Shown here piece by piece: positions 1 through 10,375 of a DNA stretch of 64,000 nt. The stretch comes from Acorus gramineus (taxonomy: Eukaryota > Streptophyta > Magnoliopsida > Acorales > Acoraceae): assembly GCA_030737835.1 (NCBI GenBank), contig CM060855.1:18550378-18614377 (forward strand), given 5' to 3'. Position 1 is the first letter of the stretch, and each line of letters begins with the position of its first letter. Under the pieces are notes generated by a model, which saw only the letters and a program-made list of their open reading frames with translations, made no database searches and was not told where the DNA came from. The position numbers and the translations under genes were made by a program.

Positions 1-577
1 TATGACACATACAGCCCCTCTTACCAAGCATTTTCACTGATTTAAAACACTATAACTAGATAATGCTCCAGTGCGAGGAAGCCTGAATGAAAAAAGGCAT
101 AAAACATAAAATTTATTACAAAGTGAACCTATAAAACCCAAAAATCAATTAAATAGCTTCACACACATTCAACAACAAATAAAAAACCAATTCAATTCAC
201 AATACCAACTTAAAAAAATAATGAGGAACACAAAACCATCAGTGGTTTGCATCAAAAGCAGAGAAGGACCCAAAAATTATCACACAAAGAGCCTAATAAA
301 CATTCCCAAAATCAAAAAAATCAAGTCCATGCATCCAAAAAAATACAGAACAACCCAATTCACTCAATACCAACTTAATTTTTTTTTTCTATAAAGCACA
401 AAATCTGCCCCAAAAAATCCAAATTCATATAAAAGAGCCTATCAACAAACATTCCAAAAAATCAAACAAAAATGTCACACATTCTATTAAAATTCAAAAC
501 AACAAATCACAAAAGAAACTAAACCCCAACACAAGTACCTCTCAATTCATACAATACCACCTAAAACAAATTAAAAA

Positions 578-821
578 GGGGCATTGTTACACTAAGTCCT
601 CATTATAGTCCAAAATACAATCTTATATGCATCGTTGAAAACCCAATAAAACATTGTTAATTTTTTTTTACATTTATAAAAAATGATCCATTAAATTCGA
701 AATGGAGTGATATAAACTTTTTATCAAAGCATATACATCATTAGATGATATTTAATATTAAAAAAAAAAAAAATGTGGTCTGCGTTTTGAACTGTAAAAA
801 TAACCGAGTCTAACATTTTCC
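578..821. mobile_element. MULE-type MITE (family A) in the SNM1-like intron
   Basis: This 244-bp element has imperfect terminal inverted repeats (left GGGGCATTGTTACACT, right AGTCTAACATTTTCC) and is flanked by the direct repeat ATTAAAAA at 570-577 and 822-829. Related copies lie at 8762-9017, 25947-26505 and about 60269-60543. An 8-9 bp target duplication is typical of Mutator-like elements. No coding capacity. Confidence 0.7.
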
Positions 822-861
822 ATTAAAAAACAACAAAAATCACAAAAAAAAAAACCCTCAC

Positions 862-1264
862 CTGGGCAGTGATTCGCATCGAAAGCCAAGACCGAAAAAT
901 CCCCATCTGGGTCATCCACAATGATCCTCTCCCCCACTTCAATCTCCACAAAAACCAATCTTTCAACCTAAAATCATAATAAAAAAACAGATACCCAATC
1001 AAAAAGCAAGCCCAACCACCCGAAAAAGGGGGAGGAATCAAATCAAGAGATTCGGAGACCCACATGGTGGTGGTGGTGGTGGTGGTGGAGGAGGAGGAGG
1101 TTCTTGGTGAGGTTGGTGCAGTAGATGGGGTTGGTGGGTCCGATGGAGAGGTTGTGTGTGTGGTCTCTGTGGGCGTGCGTGAGGAAGTGGTGGCGCTTCG
1201 ACTGTGAAGATGGGGTCCATGTGTCCACCGAGAATGGCAACCCTCTTGGCATCTCTATCGGCAT
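862..1264 (-). CDS. SNM1/Apollo-like DNA-repair metallo-beta-lactamase nuclease, 5' part
   Basis: Two coding exons are visible: 1264-1064 (67 codons from the ATG opening MPIEMPRGLPFSVDTW) and 967-862 (opening VERLVFVEIEVGE). Both introns have GT..AG borders and the join keeps frame. Exon 1 carries LTHAHRDH, the HxHxDH zinc-binding motif of metallo-beta-lactamase nucleases; exon 2 carries VDDPDGDFSV and FDANHCPG, typical of the SNM1/Pso2/Apollo (beta-CASP) group. These enzymes are 5' exonucleases acting in crosslink repair and at chromosome ends. The closest plant match I recall is the small Arabidopsis SNM1-like protein. After FDANHCPG a GT donor follows and no next exon appears before base 1, so the rest, including the remaining metal ligands, lies outside the window. 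A run of eight histidines ends exon 1, where relatives have ordinary residues. A second in-frame ATG lies 42 bases upstream at 1306; I chose 1264 because family similarity starts there. Confidence 0.85.
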
Positions 1265-1269
1265 CTTTT

Positions 1270-1362
1270 GAGAGAGAGAGAGAGAGAGAGAGATTTTGTT
1301 TTCCAAAAAAAGTTAAAAAGGGAGAGTTTTGGTTCGATTTTTGAGAGAGAGAGAGAGAGAGA
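1270..1362. repeat. GA microsatellites in the SNM1-like 5' leader
   Basis: Two (GA)n runs, about 1270-1293 and 1343-1362, lie just upstream of the chosen start codon. On the minus strand they read (CT)n, a common feature of plant 5' untranslated leaders. Confidence 0.85.
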
Positions 1363-2024
1363 TTTGATTTGATTTTGAAAAAGAGGGAGGGTTTAATTTG
1401 GATTCGATTTTTCCCTCCGCATTTTCTTTTAGTTATTCTGAATAAATAACTCTTTACAGCCAATTTTTTTCAGTTTTAATTTTAGGTCCGGTTTGAATCT
1501 TTGTTTTCGTTCTCAAACACATGTTTAAACACATTTTCAGCGTTTAACTTTTTAAAATACTATGTTATTTTTTTAAACTCCTCTGCATTTAGATAGATTC
1601 TGCGTTTGAAAAGTAAAAACATTTTCAAAACTTTTAAACCACCATTTTTTCTTTTTATGTCAAAAAATTTTACAGTTGAAAATCTAAAAATATAATGTTA
1701 TTCAAAAGCGGAGTTTGAAACACAAGATTCTAAGAATCTTATTCAAACAAGCCTTCAGTGCCAATATGATTCAATTATTTTTTTTAACACTTGAATTAAC
1801 CAATTCAACAATAAAATGAACTAAACATCCTGATATCTCCAACAACTAAACACACACACACTCACAAAACACCCAGAAATCTGTACAGAAACATTGATAA
1901 AACTGTTATCACATCCTTTACAATGATCTAAAGAAGAAAAAAAAAAAAAACACTGTTATACAAAAACAGGCCACCCCCAGATCCAAAGTAAACACACTAT
2001 CCATCCTTAACATTTCATCATGTG
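1307..2024. other. Intergenic region between the SNM1-like and MAPKKK genes
   Basis: No gene is visible. The stretch 1485-1750 opens with TAGGTCCGGTTTGAAT and ends with ATTCAAACAAGCC, which looks like a degraded Tourist-like MITE, but I could not assign a clean target duplication. The rest is AT-rich with A-runs. Confidence 0.45.
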
Positions 2025-2030
2025 TTTATT
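2025..2030 (-). terminator. Candidate polyadenylation signal of the MAPKKK gene
   Basis: The minus strand reads AATAAA about 140 bases downstream of the stop codon. A second AATAAA, at 2153-2158, lies only about 11 bases after the stop and is less likely to be the one used. Confidence 0.45.
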
Positions 2031-2168
2031 CAAAATGTTACAACAAATGTATAACTTTGGATCTCCCAAGATTGCGTGTTGAGTCGTTACGAAGCTGTTT
2101 TAGCATCGGTTAGTGAAGGCGAAAAATAAATAAACCTTCTTGGCAGCCATTTTTATTGTAGTTTAGCT

Positions 2169-5100
2169 CTACACAAAGAGGCCATTCCCAGACGTTTTCG
2201 GAGATCCGTACGGGATAGGGATCTGTTTTGTAGGGATACCTGGCCACGTATCGGTTTGTCGTGTTGGGAAAGCTGTGTAATTGCTCGTGCCGAGACCGAT
2301 CATTCCCTCCATAGCCAAAGCTGGGTGAGGAGGGGATGGGACGCAGCTTCTATGCGACTGTCCGAATTGCCTTAGTGGACTCGAGCAGGGTGAGACGGGT
2401 AATGAGAAGTTCATTTTCGCGTTCACCAAAGTGCTGCAGAATGGGAAACAAAGAGAGATGTTGTGATTTAGTGTAAGGTATTTTTTGGTTGAAGGTAGAT
2501 AAGTGTAAAGATTGGGACGTACTTTATTGTATGAGATGCTGCTGCTGCAAAGTGTTTCATCCGGAAATCTCTGTCGTGTAACGGGGAGCTGCTTTTGGGG
2601 GAAGGGAACTCCACAGAAGCCTGAACAAAAGTAACAATGTGACGAGTTTCACGATTAGCGGACCGGTTGAGTGGTGGTTAGAAGTTATGTGATTAAAAAC
2701 AAGCATTAACTCATACACATTAGTTAATAAGCATGAAGGAAATTATTTCAATATTCACTGAACATATAAAAATGCAACGAATCTAAAGTTAAAAAGGTTT
2801 GGAACCAATTTTCAAAAAACAGCTTTTCCGTAAAATATGCTCTCCACTAGTTTTTTTCATAAAAGCTGTTTGTGGACTTCTGACACAGAAAAAACCAAGA
2901 TCCAAAACCAAAAAGCTAAAGTTTAAAAAAATGTTTGGAACTAGTTATCTTAAAAATCAGTTTGATGATTGGTTCCACACAAGGCCTAACAGTTATACTA
3001 GCAAGCATGAAAGGAAATATATTATAATAAGGTTTTATGAAAAAACAGAAAGAGAGGTGTGACTTTACTTTTGATGTCATTGTAGTGGCACACATCCCAA
3101 AAATGGAGACCAGGTGATGATTTGAATTAATTTTCAACATTTATATTGGTCTTCAGGGATTGTGGACAACTATTAAAGGTGGCAGTGATTTAGTTTATTT
3201 AGACGGGTTTTTCCAATATTCTATTGTTTGGAAAGGTTAAAAGAATTAATTTCAAAATCTAACCGGTGTGCGGTTTCCATCAGTAGGTACTGTATTGGAT
3301 ACATTCCTTGGGACTTTCACAGTCACTTGATCTCGAACGAACGGGTGTTCAAGAAGTTGTGCTGCTGTTGGACGGGCCGATGGGTCCCGTTGCAGGCATA
3401 GCTTGAGAAAGTTTTTCGCCTCCTTAGAGATATGATCTGGAATTTCTGGTATCTCTCTGCTGTTTCCAATTTTGAATATAGCAGCCACCTAATAGTTCCA
3501 ACATAACAAAAATCATTTCAGTGCCCCAAAGAGAAATTAGCCCCATCTGCTTCAGTAAAATCAGTTTTCAAATAATCAGCTCCAGATGGGTTCTTTTTAA
3601 AAATTTAGCTTTTGGTGTTGGATTTCAGTTTTTATGTGTTAAAAGTTAACAAAACAAAAATGGTTTTTTAGAGATTGGTCCGAACAGGTCATTAGAAAAG
3701 GAAATGATTCGAAAGGGAGACCTCGCGAAAGCCAAAAATCAAGAAATGAGAATAGTCAATATCGCACCCCTTCATATTGGCTCCATGGAGGTTTAGAAGT
3801 CACCATCTCCAGAATTGTGCACCCAAGACTCCAAATATCCACAGCCAGGTTGTAACCATTACCATTCATTATAACCTGGATAAATTTCATGTATTAGCCA
3901 TCAAACAAATAAAGATCAACATTTGTTGCATGGATGTGTGAAAAGAAGGTTCCAACAAAAAAAGGCACTAGAAAGTTTTCTACCTCAGGAGCCATCCAAT
4001 AGGGGCTTCCTTTAAAAGAACGTATAGAAGTGTAAGATGAGATCTGCTTCAAGAAGGACATGTCAGGAAAGTTCACTAGTTAAAAATGACATTGATGATT
4101 GATAAGACGCGTACATGTTTGGCCATGCCAAAGTCTGCGAGCTTGATTTCACCATTTGGATCCACAAGTATGTTTGCGCCTTTTATATCCCTACAAGAAT
4201 ACACAAGTAATTCGAGTTTATAAGATTGGTAGAGGCGAGCACCAGTTTTAGAGAACAAACTTTGTGACATTAAAGATGACGTAAAGAAAACACAGAATAA
4301 GCACCTGTGCACATGATTTCTCCCATGTAAGTAGGCAAGCCCTGACAATATTTGTCCGGTGTAACTTCGAATAACAGGTTCTCTGAATGGCCCGTAGTCT
4401 TGAAGTAGCTTATGAATAGAGCCTCCCGAGACATACTCCAGGTATACTGAAAGGGTGTCATCAATCTGAGTACAATGAAAGGGCAAAATTAAAATTGGGA
4501 TCTTATGTTGTTCAACAATAAGCATTCTGAAGCACAAAAAATTCTACTCAAGAGGGCACATAGTTGAATATTCGTGGCTCTGTTAGCATTGTAATTGCTC
4601 TTAAATAAGCAATTATGCTGCCATGCCTCCATGTATCATCAACTACATCCATTCCCATGGTCAATGGCGTTGAACAATTTATTAATTGATTTTCAAACCA
4701 AAAGAAGGACAATGTAACTGCAAGTCAAACCTTACCAGTTCACTGCCATAGTACTGCACTATGTTAGGATGAGAGAGCTGACTAAGCAACACAATTTCCT
4801 GTCAAGATTATAAACACATCTCAATGTCATCTCATTGACGCAGATCATAAATGCACTAGCTATAAACAATCACATTGTATCATTTTTTGGCTAATCAATG
4901 AATGAGAGAAATACCTGGTTCAGCTGCCTGAGAGATTCTTTTGATGCCTGATCATCGGAGATGTCCTTGACTTCTTTTATTGCACACAGTTGTCCATTTT
5001 CACTGATAAACAACAACAAAAAGAAGCCACATAAGACATTTTTAACGCAGGAAGACCTTCATGCCTCAAATGCTAGAAACAAAATAAGCACAACAAAATG

Positions 5101-6703
5101 CCCCCATATTCAGAAAAACATTTTATATAAATTAATCTATGTTTTCATACTGTTAAATCAAACCCCAGTATAAGTGTACCTGTTAAATCCCACATAAACA
5201 TAACCAAACGTTCCTCGTCCCAAAAGCTTCCCTTTCCGCCACTTTGACCGAAGGATCTGCCCATTTTCATTTACCCCATGATTCTTTAATGGTGGAGAAG
5301 GTGGGGAAGTCGGAGATGAGGGAGGCGGCGGAAGAGGGTGACCTTGAGACTTTAGATCACCCTGCCTATCCGAAGTAGATTCCGGAGTGATTCTGCTAGA
5401 GCGTAGATGTATGGGAGACATTGAAACGGGACGACTTCTTGTTCCAGGAACAGGACTCCTCGATCTCCAATCGAACATCGTTTCTGTAGAAGCCCTATAA
5501 CAGTTCGCTCTTGGGGAAAGATCGGGACTGTTCAAGTGGATTTCCCTTCTCGGAGAAACAGAGATTTCTCTCCTTTCCTCTGCTAAGTGATGTCTCTGTG
5601 ATTCAGGCTTTCCACTTCTACCTCTCGGCGTGTTGTTGGAAGAATATCTTCATTAAACAATATGTAGAGAATCAGAAAACCAATAGCAAGTAAAAAAATT
5701 TCGCAAAAATTTAAGTCCTCTATAAATTGAACAACCAATCACAACCTTTATAAAAAAATCTACATGTAATACTGCAATGGAAACCAGAATCCATAAAAAT
5801 TGCACAAAACTGGCATCCCAAACTTTTACAGAGAAAAGACATCCCCTTTAAACAAAGACATAGAAGGCACCAAATTCCATTAACCAATCAATTTTGCATA
5901 TAAAGAAGCCCAAATTCATCATTTGATCATCAAATTCAGCAGGAACTCCAAATACTAAATACCCACCAAATTCTTAACCAAGACGAAAAGAAAAAAAACC
6001 ACATCTTTCATCCCAATGTCTAAAAATGGCAATCCCTTAAACCAAAATAACAGAAGGTACCCAATCCAATAAACCAATCAATTTCTCATTTAAACACCAA
6101 AATTCACCATTTTTTATCCTCCAATTTCATTAGGAACCCCAAAATTACCAAACCATTTAGCAATCTTATTTTTAAAAAAAAGACCCATATAAGATCTACC
6201 ACTTCAAATTATAACCAACAACAGAAAAACAGAAAAACCAACAATTCAATCACAAACGGTACATAAAGAACCCAACTTTGACTCAAATCAGTTTTTTTTT
6301 AAAAAAAATCCAATCTTTCCTTCCAATACCTATACAACCCAGTCTCGGCCCCGGCCGCCTCACACGAAGACTCCGAAGAGCTGACGCTCGAAACCGACCC
6401 CGACCCAGACCCCACCGCCGCCGCCGCCGATGAATCGGACGGCCTCGGGAGAGGGAGGTCCCTCCTCCCCCTCCCGGACGAAGGCGGACCGTCAGATTCG
6501 AAAGCGAAGACGAATCCGGGACCGACGACGTTGTTGTTGTTCTTCACCGGATTCTTCGCCGCGAACGCCTCGTCGAAGCTCTTCGTCTTCTCCTTCTGAT
6601 GATGGGCTTTAATGGAGGTGGGGCTCTGTGGGTTCTCTTCGTCCCTCTTGGACCTCTCGGTCGCGGTCGATTTGGTTCTTCTTCTCCCCCACCATGGAGG
6701 CAT
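2169..6703 (-). CDS. MAPKKK3: MAPKKK3-like MAP kinase kinase kinase (MEKK subfamily), complete
   Basis: Serine/threonine kinase at the top of a MAP-kinase cascade; Arabidopsis MAPKKK3/5 relay immune-receptor signals to MKK4/5 and MPK3/6. Eleven exons join in frame: 6703-6330, 5647-5180, 5002-4915, 4798-4736, 4465-4305, 4190-4115, 4043-3984, 3875-3768, 3488-3264, 2620-2523, 2433-2169. The 1986-nt CDS gives 661 aa; Arabidopsis MAPKKK3 is, as I recall, a little over 600. The start MPPWWGRR matches the family N-terminus. Residues 1-259 are a low-complexity Ser/Pro/Arg-rich regulatory region. The kinase domain is about 260-516: glycine loop GRGTFG (268-273), ATP lysine in AIKEV (K290), HRDIKGAN (catalytic D386), DFG (404-406), GSPYWMAPE at the end of the activation segment. 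The tail carries the conserved SLPVSPCSSPLRQ. All catalytic residues are present. The exon 8 donor (GGG followed by GTGCGA) is weak, but the only one available and in the right phase. Confidence 0.95.
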
Positions 6704-6837
6704 GGTTTCTGCTACTGCTTCTAGAGAGAGAAAGTGAGGACTCTTTTGGGAAGATTTTTTTTTTTTGGGGGGGGGGGGGGTGTAGGAAGCAAAAGTGGGA
6801 GCATTTTATGTGTTTTGTTGTGTGTTTTAAAGTTTCT

Positions 6838-6871
6838 AGAGAGAGATAGAGATAGAGAGAGAGAGAGAGTT
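6838..6871. repeat. GA-rich tract in the MAPKKK 5' leader
   Basis: An interrupted (GA)n/(GATA) tract that reads CT-rich on the coding (minus) strand, about 135-170 bases upstream of the start codon. A run of about 14 G's (6767-6780) lies between it and the ATG. Both probably sit in the transcribed leader. Confidence 0.6.
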
Positions 6872-6918
6872 ACAGTGAAAAGACAGCTCAGCAGGTTTGG
6901 CTGAGATATGGTGCTCCT

Positions 6919-6927
6919 CTTATATTT
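6919..6927 (-). promoter_or_regulatory. MAPKKK3: Candidate TATA box of the MAPKKK gene
   Basis: The minus strand reads AAATATAAG about 215 bases upstream of the ATG and about 50 bases upstream of the CT-rich leader tract. Spacing fits a plant TATA box, but no transcript start is known. Confidence 0.4.
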
Positions 6928-6929
6928 GT

Positions 6930-8761
6930 GTGGGTTTTTTTTTCTTTTATTTTTTTATGTGATTTTTTTGCATTTATAATATCTAAAATCATGTTATTTC
7001 TTTTATATCATTATACATAATATATATTTTTATTTTTATACTATTATAAAAAATTTTAATGAAAAATGTATCCCTTTGTTATTTTATTTTAACCAAAATC
7101 AAATTAAACTATGGTGAGTTTTTAATTAAGAAGTGAAAAGAACAAAAATAGCCTTAATATAATATTTATCATAAGCTAAATAATTAAACATAAAATTTTA
7201 ATTAATTTCTTGTTTTTTCGAATCAACCTTACCATTTCTTTTCTCTTTTTCTTTCCAATCAAGATCTAGTTAGTTTTTATATAATTTATTGTTTTGAAAT
7301 ATATATGTGATTAGTTTTTTCCAAAATAATTTTATTTCATACCTACTAATGTAAGTATTAATAATACTATGTCTTTGAAAAAAAAATAATTTTGTGTTAA
7401 ATTTTTATTTTTGAATTTTAGATAAAATTTAGGATTTTTTAATTTTAAGTCCCTATAAACTATATGATTTAGTGATCGATCATTCACTTCTTCATATTTT
7501 GGTTTAAGTCTCCCGATTTAAATGGTATGTTCCTTTTTAGTCCCTCCCAGTGACTAAAAAGAAAACCAAAATTTATCCCTAAATTTAGGGATAGGTCTCT
7601 AAAATAATTTTATATTTTTATATTAAATCTATCTCAATTGAATTCTATAAAAATTTGTTACGTCATTTTTATTATAATATAAAAATGTTACAAGGTATAC
7701 AAATTTATTACATTATATATTAAATGGTGGCTCAATATTATATAAATATTTCATCTATATCAGGTTATTCATATAGTCATATTTTGTACATTTATGTCCA
7801 TGTGCATTTGACGTGTGTGTGTGTGGTATTTAAACTTTTTTTCACTCTTTTAAAATTTATCACACTCCCATTTAAATTTTAACAAAACAAAAAAGTTGGT
7901 TTCTCTTTGAAAATAATTATTATATTTTATATTTTTTAGTATTTAATTAACATTAACATAATACTCTGATAAAAAAAAAAAGCTTTCCAAATTTTCAAAA
8001 GATTTTTTGGATATTTTTAAATTTTCAAAAGGTTTATTTGGGACCATATTCAATTTTACAAAAACAATTCTTACATCATTTAAAAAAATAATCACAAAAA
8101 AATCCAATATATCTTTAAAATGAAATATCCCCAAAAAAACTTTCTATCACTTAGTGATGCTAATTTTTATAACAGTGGTTCTTAATAACATATTAAAAAA
8201 TATAAAAAATATAACGCATTATCAAATAAAAAAATTATTTCCTCGTTATTGTTAATGTTTATTGGTTAAATATATTGTGTGAAAATTTTTAATTGGAATA
8301 GATATTTTTAAATATTAAAATGACAAAAGGGTAATTAATTGATTTTTATATTAGAAGATTCTTCAAATTTTTATGTAGAATTCTTAAAAATGGTTGATTT
8401 GGGTATTTCAAAACTTTTGAAGATTTTTTAGGTATTTTTTATTTTATTTTTCATTTTTTATATTTTACAAAATTACAAATAAAAAAAATTTAAATAATTC
8501 GAATATTATAATATTTATTTTTTGATGAATGTGACCAAATATTTTTTATGTTGGTGCTTTTTCAAGTGCATTAAAGTCCACGGTATTAACTTATATGATA
8601 TTTAATTCATTTATTATATCACTACTTCAAGGAAACAAATACATAAATAATTTAGTGATAAAGAAAAAAAATTAACATATCCGAGGAATAATCATGTAAC
8701 CAAAAATCACAAAAGATTTGGTAAATAAGTTTTAAATTGTTTTTGTTTATATAATTAACAA
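6930..8761. other. AT-rich intergenic DNA
   Basis: Very AT-rich DNA with no credible gene. Its one recognisable insert is the half-MITE at 7432-7600. Apparent short reading frames such as the one near 7943-8134 are low-complexity Phe/Lys/Asn-rich and have no exon context. Confidence 0.6.
7432..7600. mobile_element. Left half of a MULE-type MITE
   Basis: Closely resembles the left half of the complete element at 26077-26348, sharing for example CTATATGATTTAGTGATCG and GGGACTAAAAAGAAAACC-like blocks. The matching inverted right half is absent, so this is a truncated copy. Confidence 0.6.
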
Positions 8762-9017
8762 GGGCGCTGCTACACCTAGATCAATTTTCAGCCTCAATTC
8801 CAATATTATATGCGTCGATAGAAAATTAACAATGCATATGCTCACATTAACAATTCATATGTTTTGAAACAATTTTTTTATATTTTTTATAAATGCATCA
8901 ATGCAATTCATTATAAAACTATATACCTCATTAGATTAAATATATTATTTTTAAAAAATTCAAAACACATGTAGATCGGAATGGAGGTTGAAAATGAAAC
9001 TAGAGGTAACATTACCC
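8762..9017. mobile_element. MULE-type MITE (family A) with perfect 9-bp target duplication
   Basis: The 256-bp element starts GGGCGCTGCTACACC and ends GGTAACATTACCC. It is flanked by exact 9-bp direct repeats AATTAACAA at 8753-8761 and 9018-9026. That length is diagnostic of Mutator-type insertion. Non-coding. Confidence 0.75.
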
Positions 9018-9204
9018 AATTAACAAACATTAATTAAAAACTGTCTACCTCTCCTTTAAATTACAGAATTTTTTTTTTGGTCGTCAGACTACTTTACATG
9101 GTCTATATTTAATAATTCAGAATGTGATATTATTAAACAAAAAAAGAAAAAAAGAAATTAAAAGGGGATGGGAGAAGAGGTGGAAGGTTGCAACATAAGG
9201 GGAG

Positions 9205-9258
9205 GTGAGAGTTTGTTAGGATGACCGGGAGGTGAGAGTTTGTTAGGATGACCGGGAG
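9205..9258. repeat. 27-bp tandem duplication
   Basis: Two back-to-back copies of a 27-bp unit beginning GTGAGAGTTTGTTAGG, at 9205-9231 and 9232-9258, with no difference seen. Confidence 0.85.
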
Positions 9259-9484
9259 GTGATTTGATAGTTATGAAAGGTGGAAGGCCGGCGGGAGGAT
9301 GGGGATGATGACGTGGCAGAAAGGATGCATGAACGCGGATAGAATCTTCCTCGATTTTTCGTGCCGTCCCTTTCTTTTCTTTTTCTCTTTTTTTTTTATT
9401 TTTTATTTTTTTTATCCTCCATTTTATTTACATTAAAAAAAAATAGTTAATTTTTCAATCCCTCATAAAAAATGATGTCTTGTC

Positions 9485-10051
9485 GAGGCCTGTCAACCGG
9501 TAGGATCTAGATTGGGTCGGGGTGAAATCAGACCCGACCAGTTTGATTGTCAGGTCCTTCAGGTCGGGTCCATATCGGGTGGATCTCGGGTCGACCTATT
9601 AACAAATTCATGCCAGACAAAAAGAAGTTCAGGAACTTTTCAATGGTCTACAATGACTTCATTTTTTTTCTTTTTAATAGAGTCTAATGTATTATAAATA
9701 TTCATTCACTATTTTGATTTTTAAATGTTTTATGAGGGAAGATTTGGAATACAGTTTTGATTATTATGTTTTTACGTGAAGTCAAAAAGTTGTAAAAATA
9801 TTTCAAATGTTTAAAATTTTAAATGATTATTCAATATTTAGTTATAATGTTTAGTTGAATCATGAGTGTTAAGTTAGATCATAAATAAATAAAAAATTAC
9901 ATAATATTTGGGTTGGGTCAAACGGGTCCATAGGATCGGGTCGGGGTGGACCTAGACCCGACTTATTTTGATTGTCGGGTCTTTCAAGTCAGGTATTTAC
10001 GTCTTTTATCGGGTTGGGTTCGGGTCGACCCCCAACCCATTGACAGGCCTA
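9485..10051. mobile_element. hAT-like non-autonomous element
   Basis: The 567-bp element has terminal inverted repeats GAGGCCTGTCAAC / TTGACAGGCCTA. It is flanked by 8-bp direct repeats GTCTTGTC (9477-9484) and GTCTTGCC (10052-10059), with one mismatch. An 8-bp duplication is the hAT signature. Subterminal sequence is rich in GGGTCGGGTC-like words on both strands; such GC-rich repeats are common in plant hAT-type elements. No coding capacity. Confidence 0.65.
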
Positions 10052-10375
10052 GTCTTGCCCCCTTTTAAGGCATGCGCTCGGTAGGCCTGTCAACGGGTCA
10101 GTTGGGTCCGGGTCGACCGGCAACCTGTTGATAGGCCTAGTCTTGCCCCCTTTTTAAGGCATGTGCTCGGTAGGCCTGTCAATTGATCGGATCCGGGCGG
10201 GGTCGGGGTGGACCCGGACCCGGACCTGACCGGTAGCAAGACCCGGCGGGTCCAGATCCAACCGAAGACTCAGCGGGTCCTTGGAAATGTTGACCTGGAC
10301 CCGGACCCGGACCCGTCGGATCCAGGTCATGTCCGGGTCCGACCCGACCCGACCCAAATATGGTTAATAAAAAAA
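10052..10375. repeat. 88-bp duplication and GGGTCCGGGTC-rich hAT-like remnants
   Basis: Starting directly after the hAT-like element, an 88-bp unit (10052-10139, opening GTCTTGCCCCC) is partly repeated at 10140-10182. Each contains another AGGCCTGTCAA end. The sequence on to 10375 is a dense array of CCGGACCCGG-type words, probably the body of a further related element whose other end I could not find. Reading frames across it are Gly/Pro/Arg-rich artefacts. Confidence 0.55.

Noticed and set aside
6430..6849. Plus-strand frames opposite MAPKKK exon 1
   Set aside because: Shadow of the GC-rich, Ser/Arg/Pro-coding exon on the other strand; no independent evidence.
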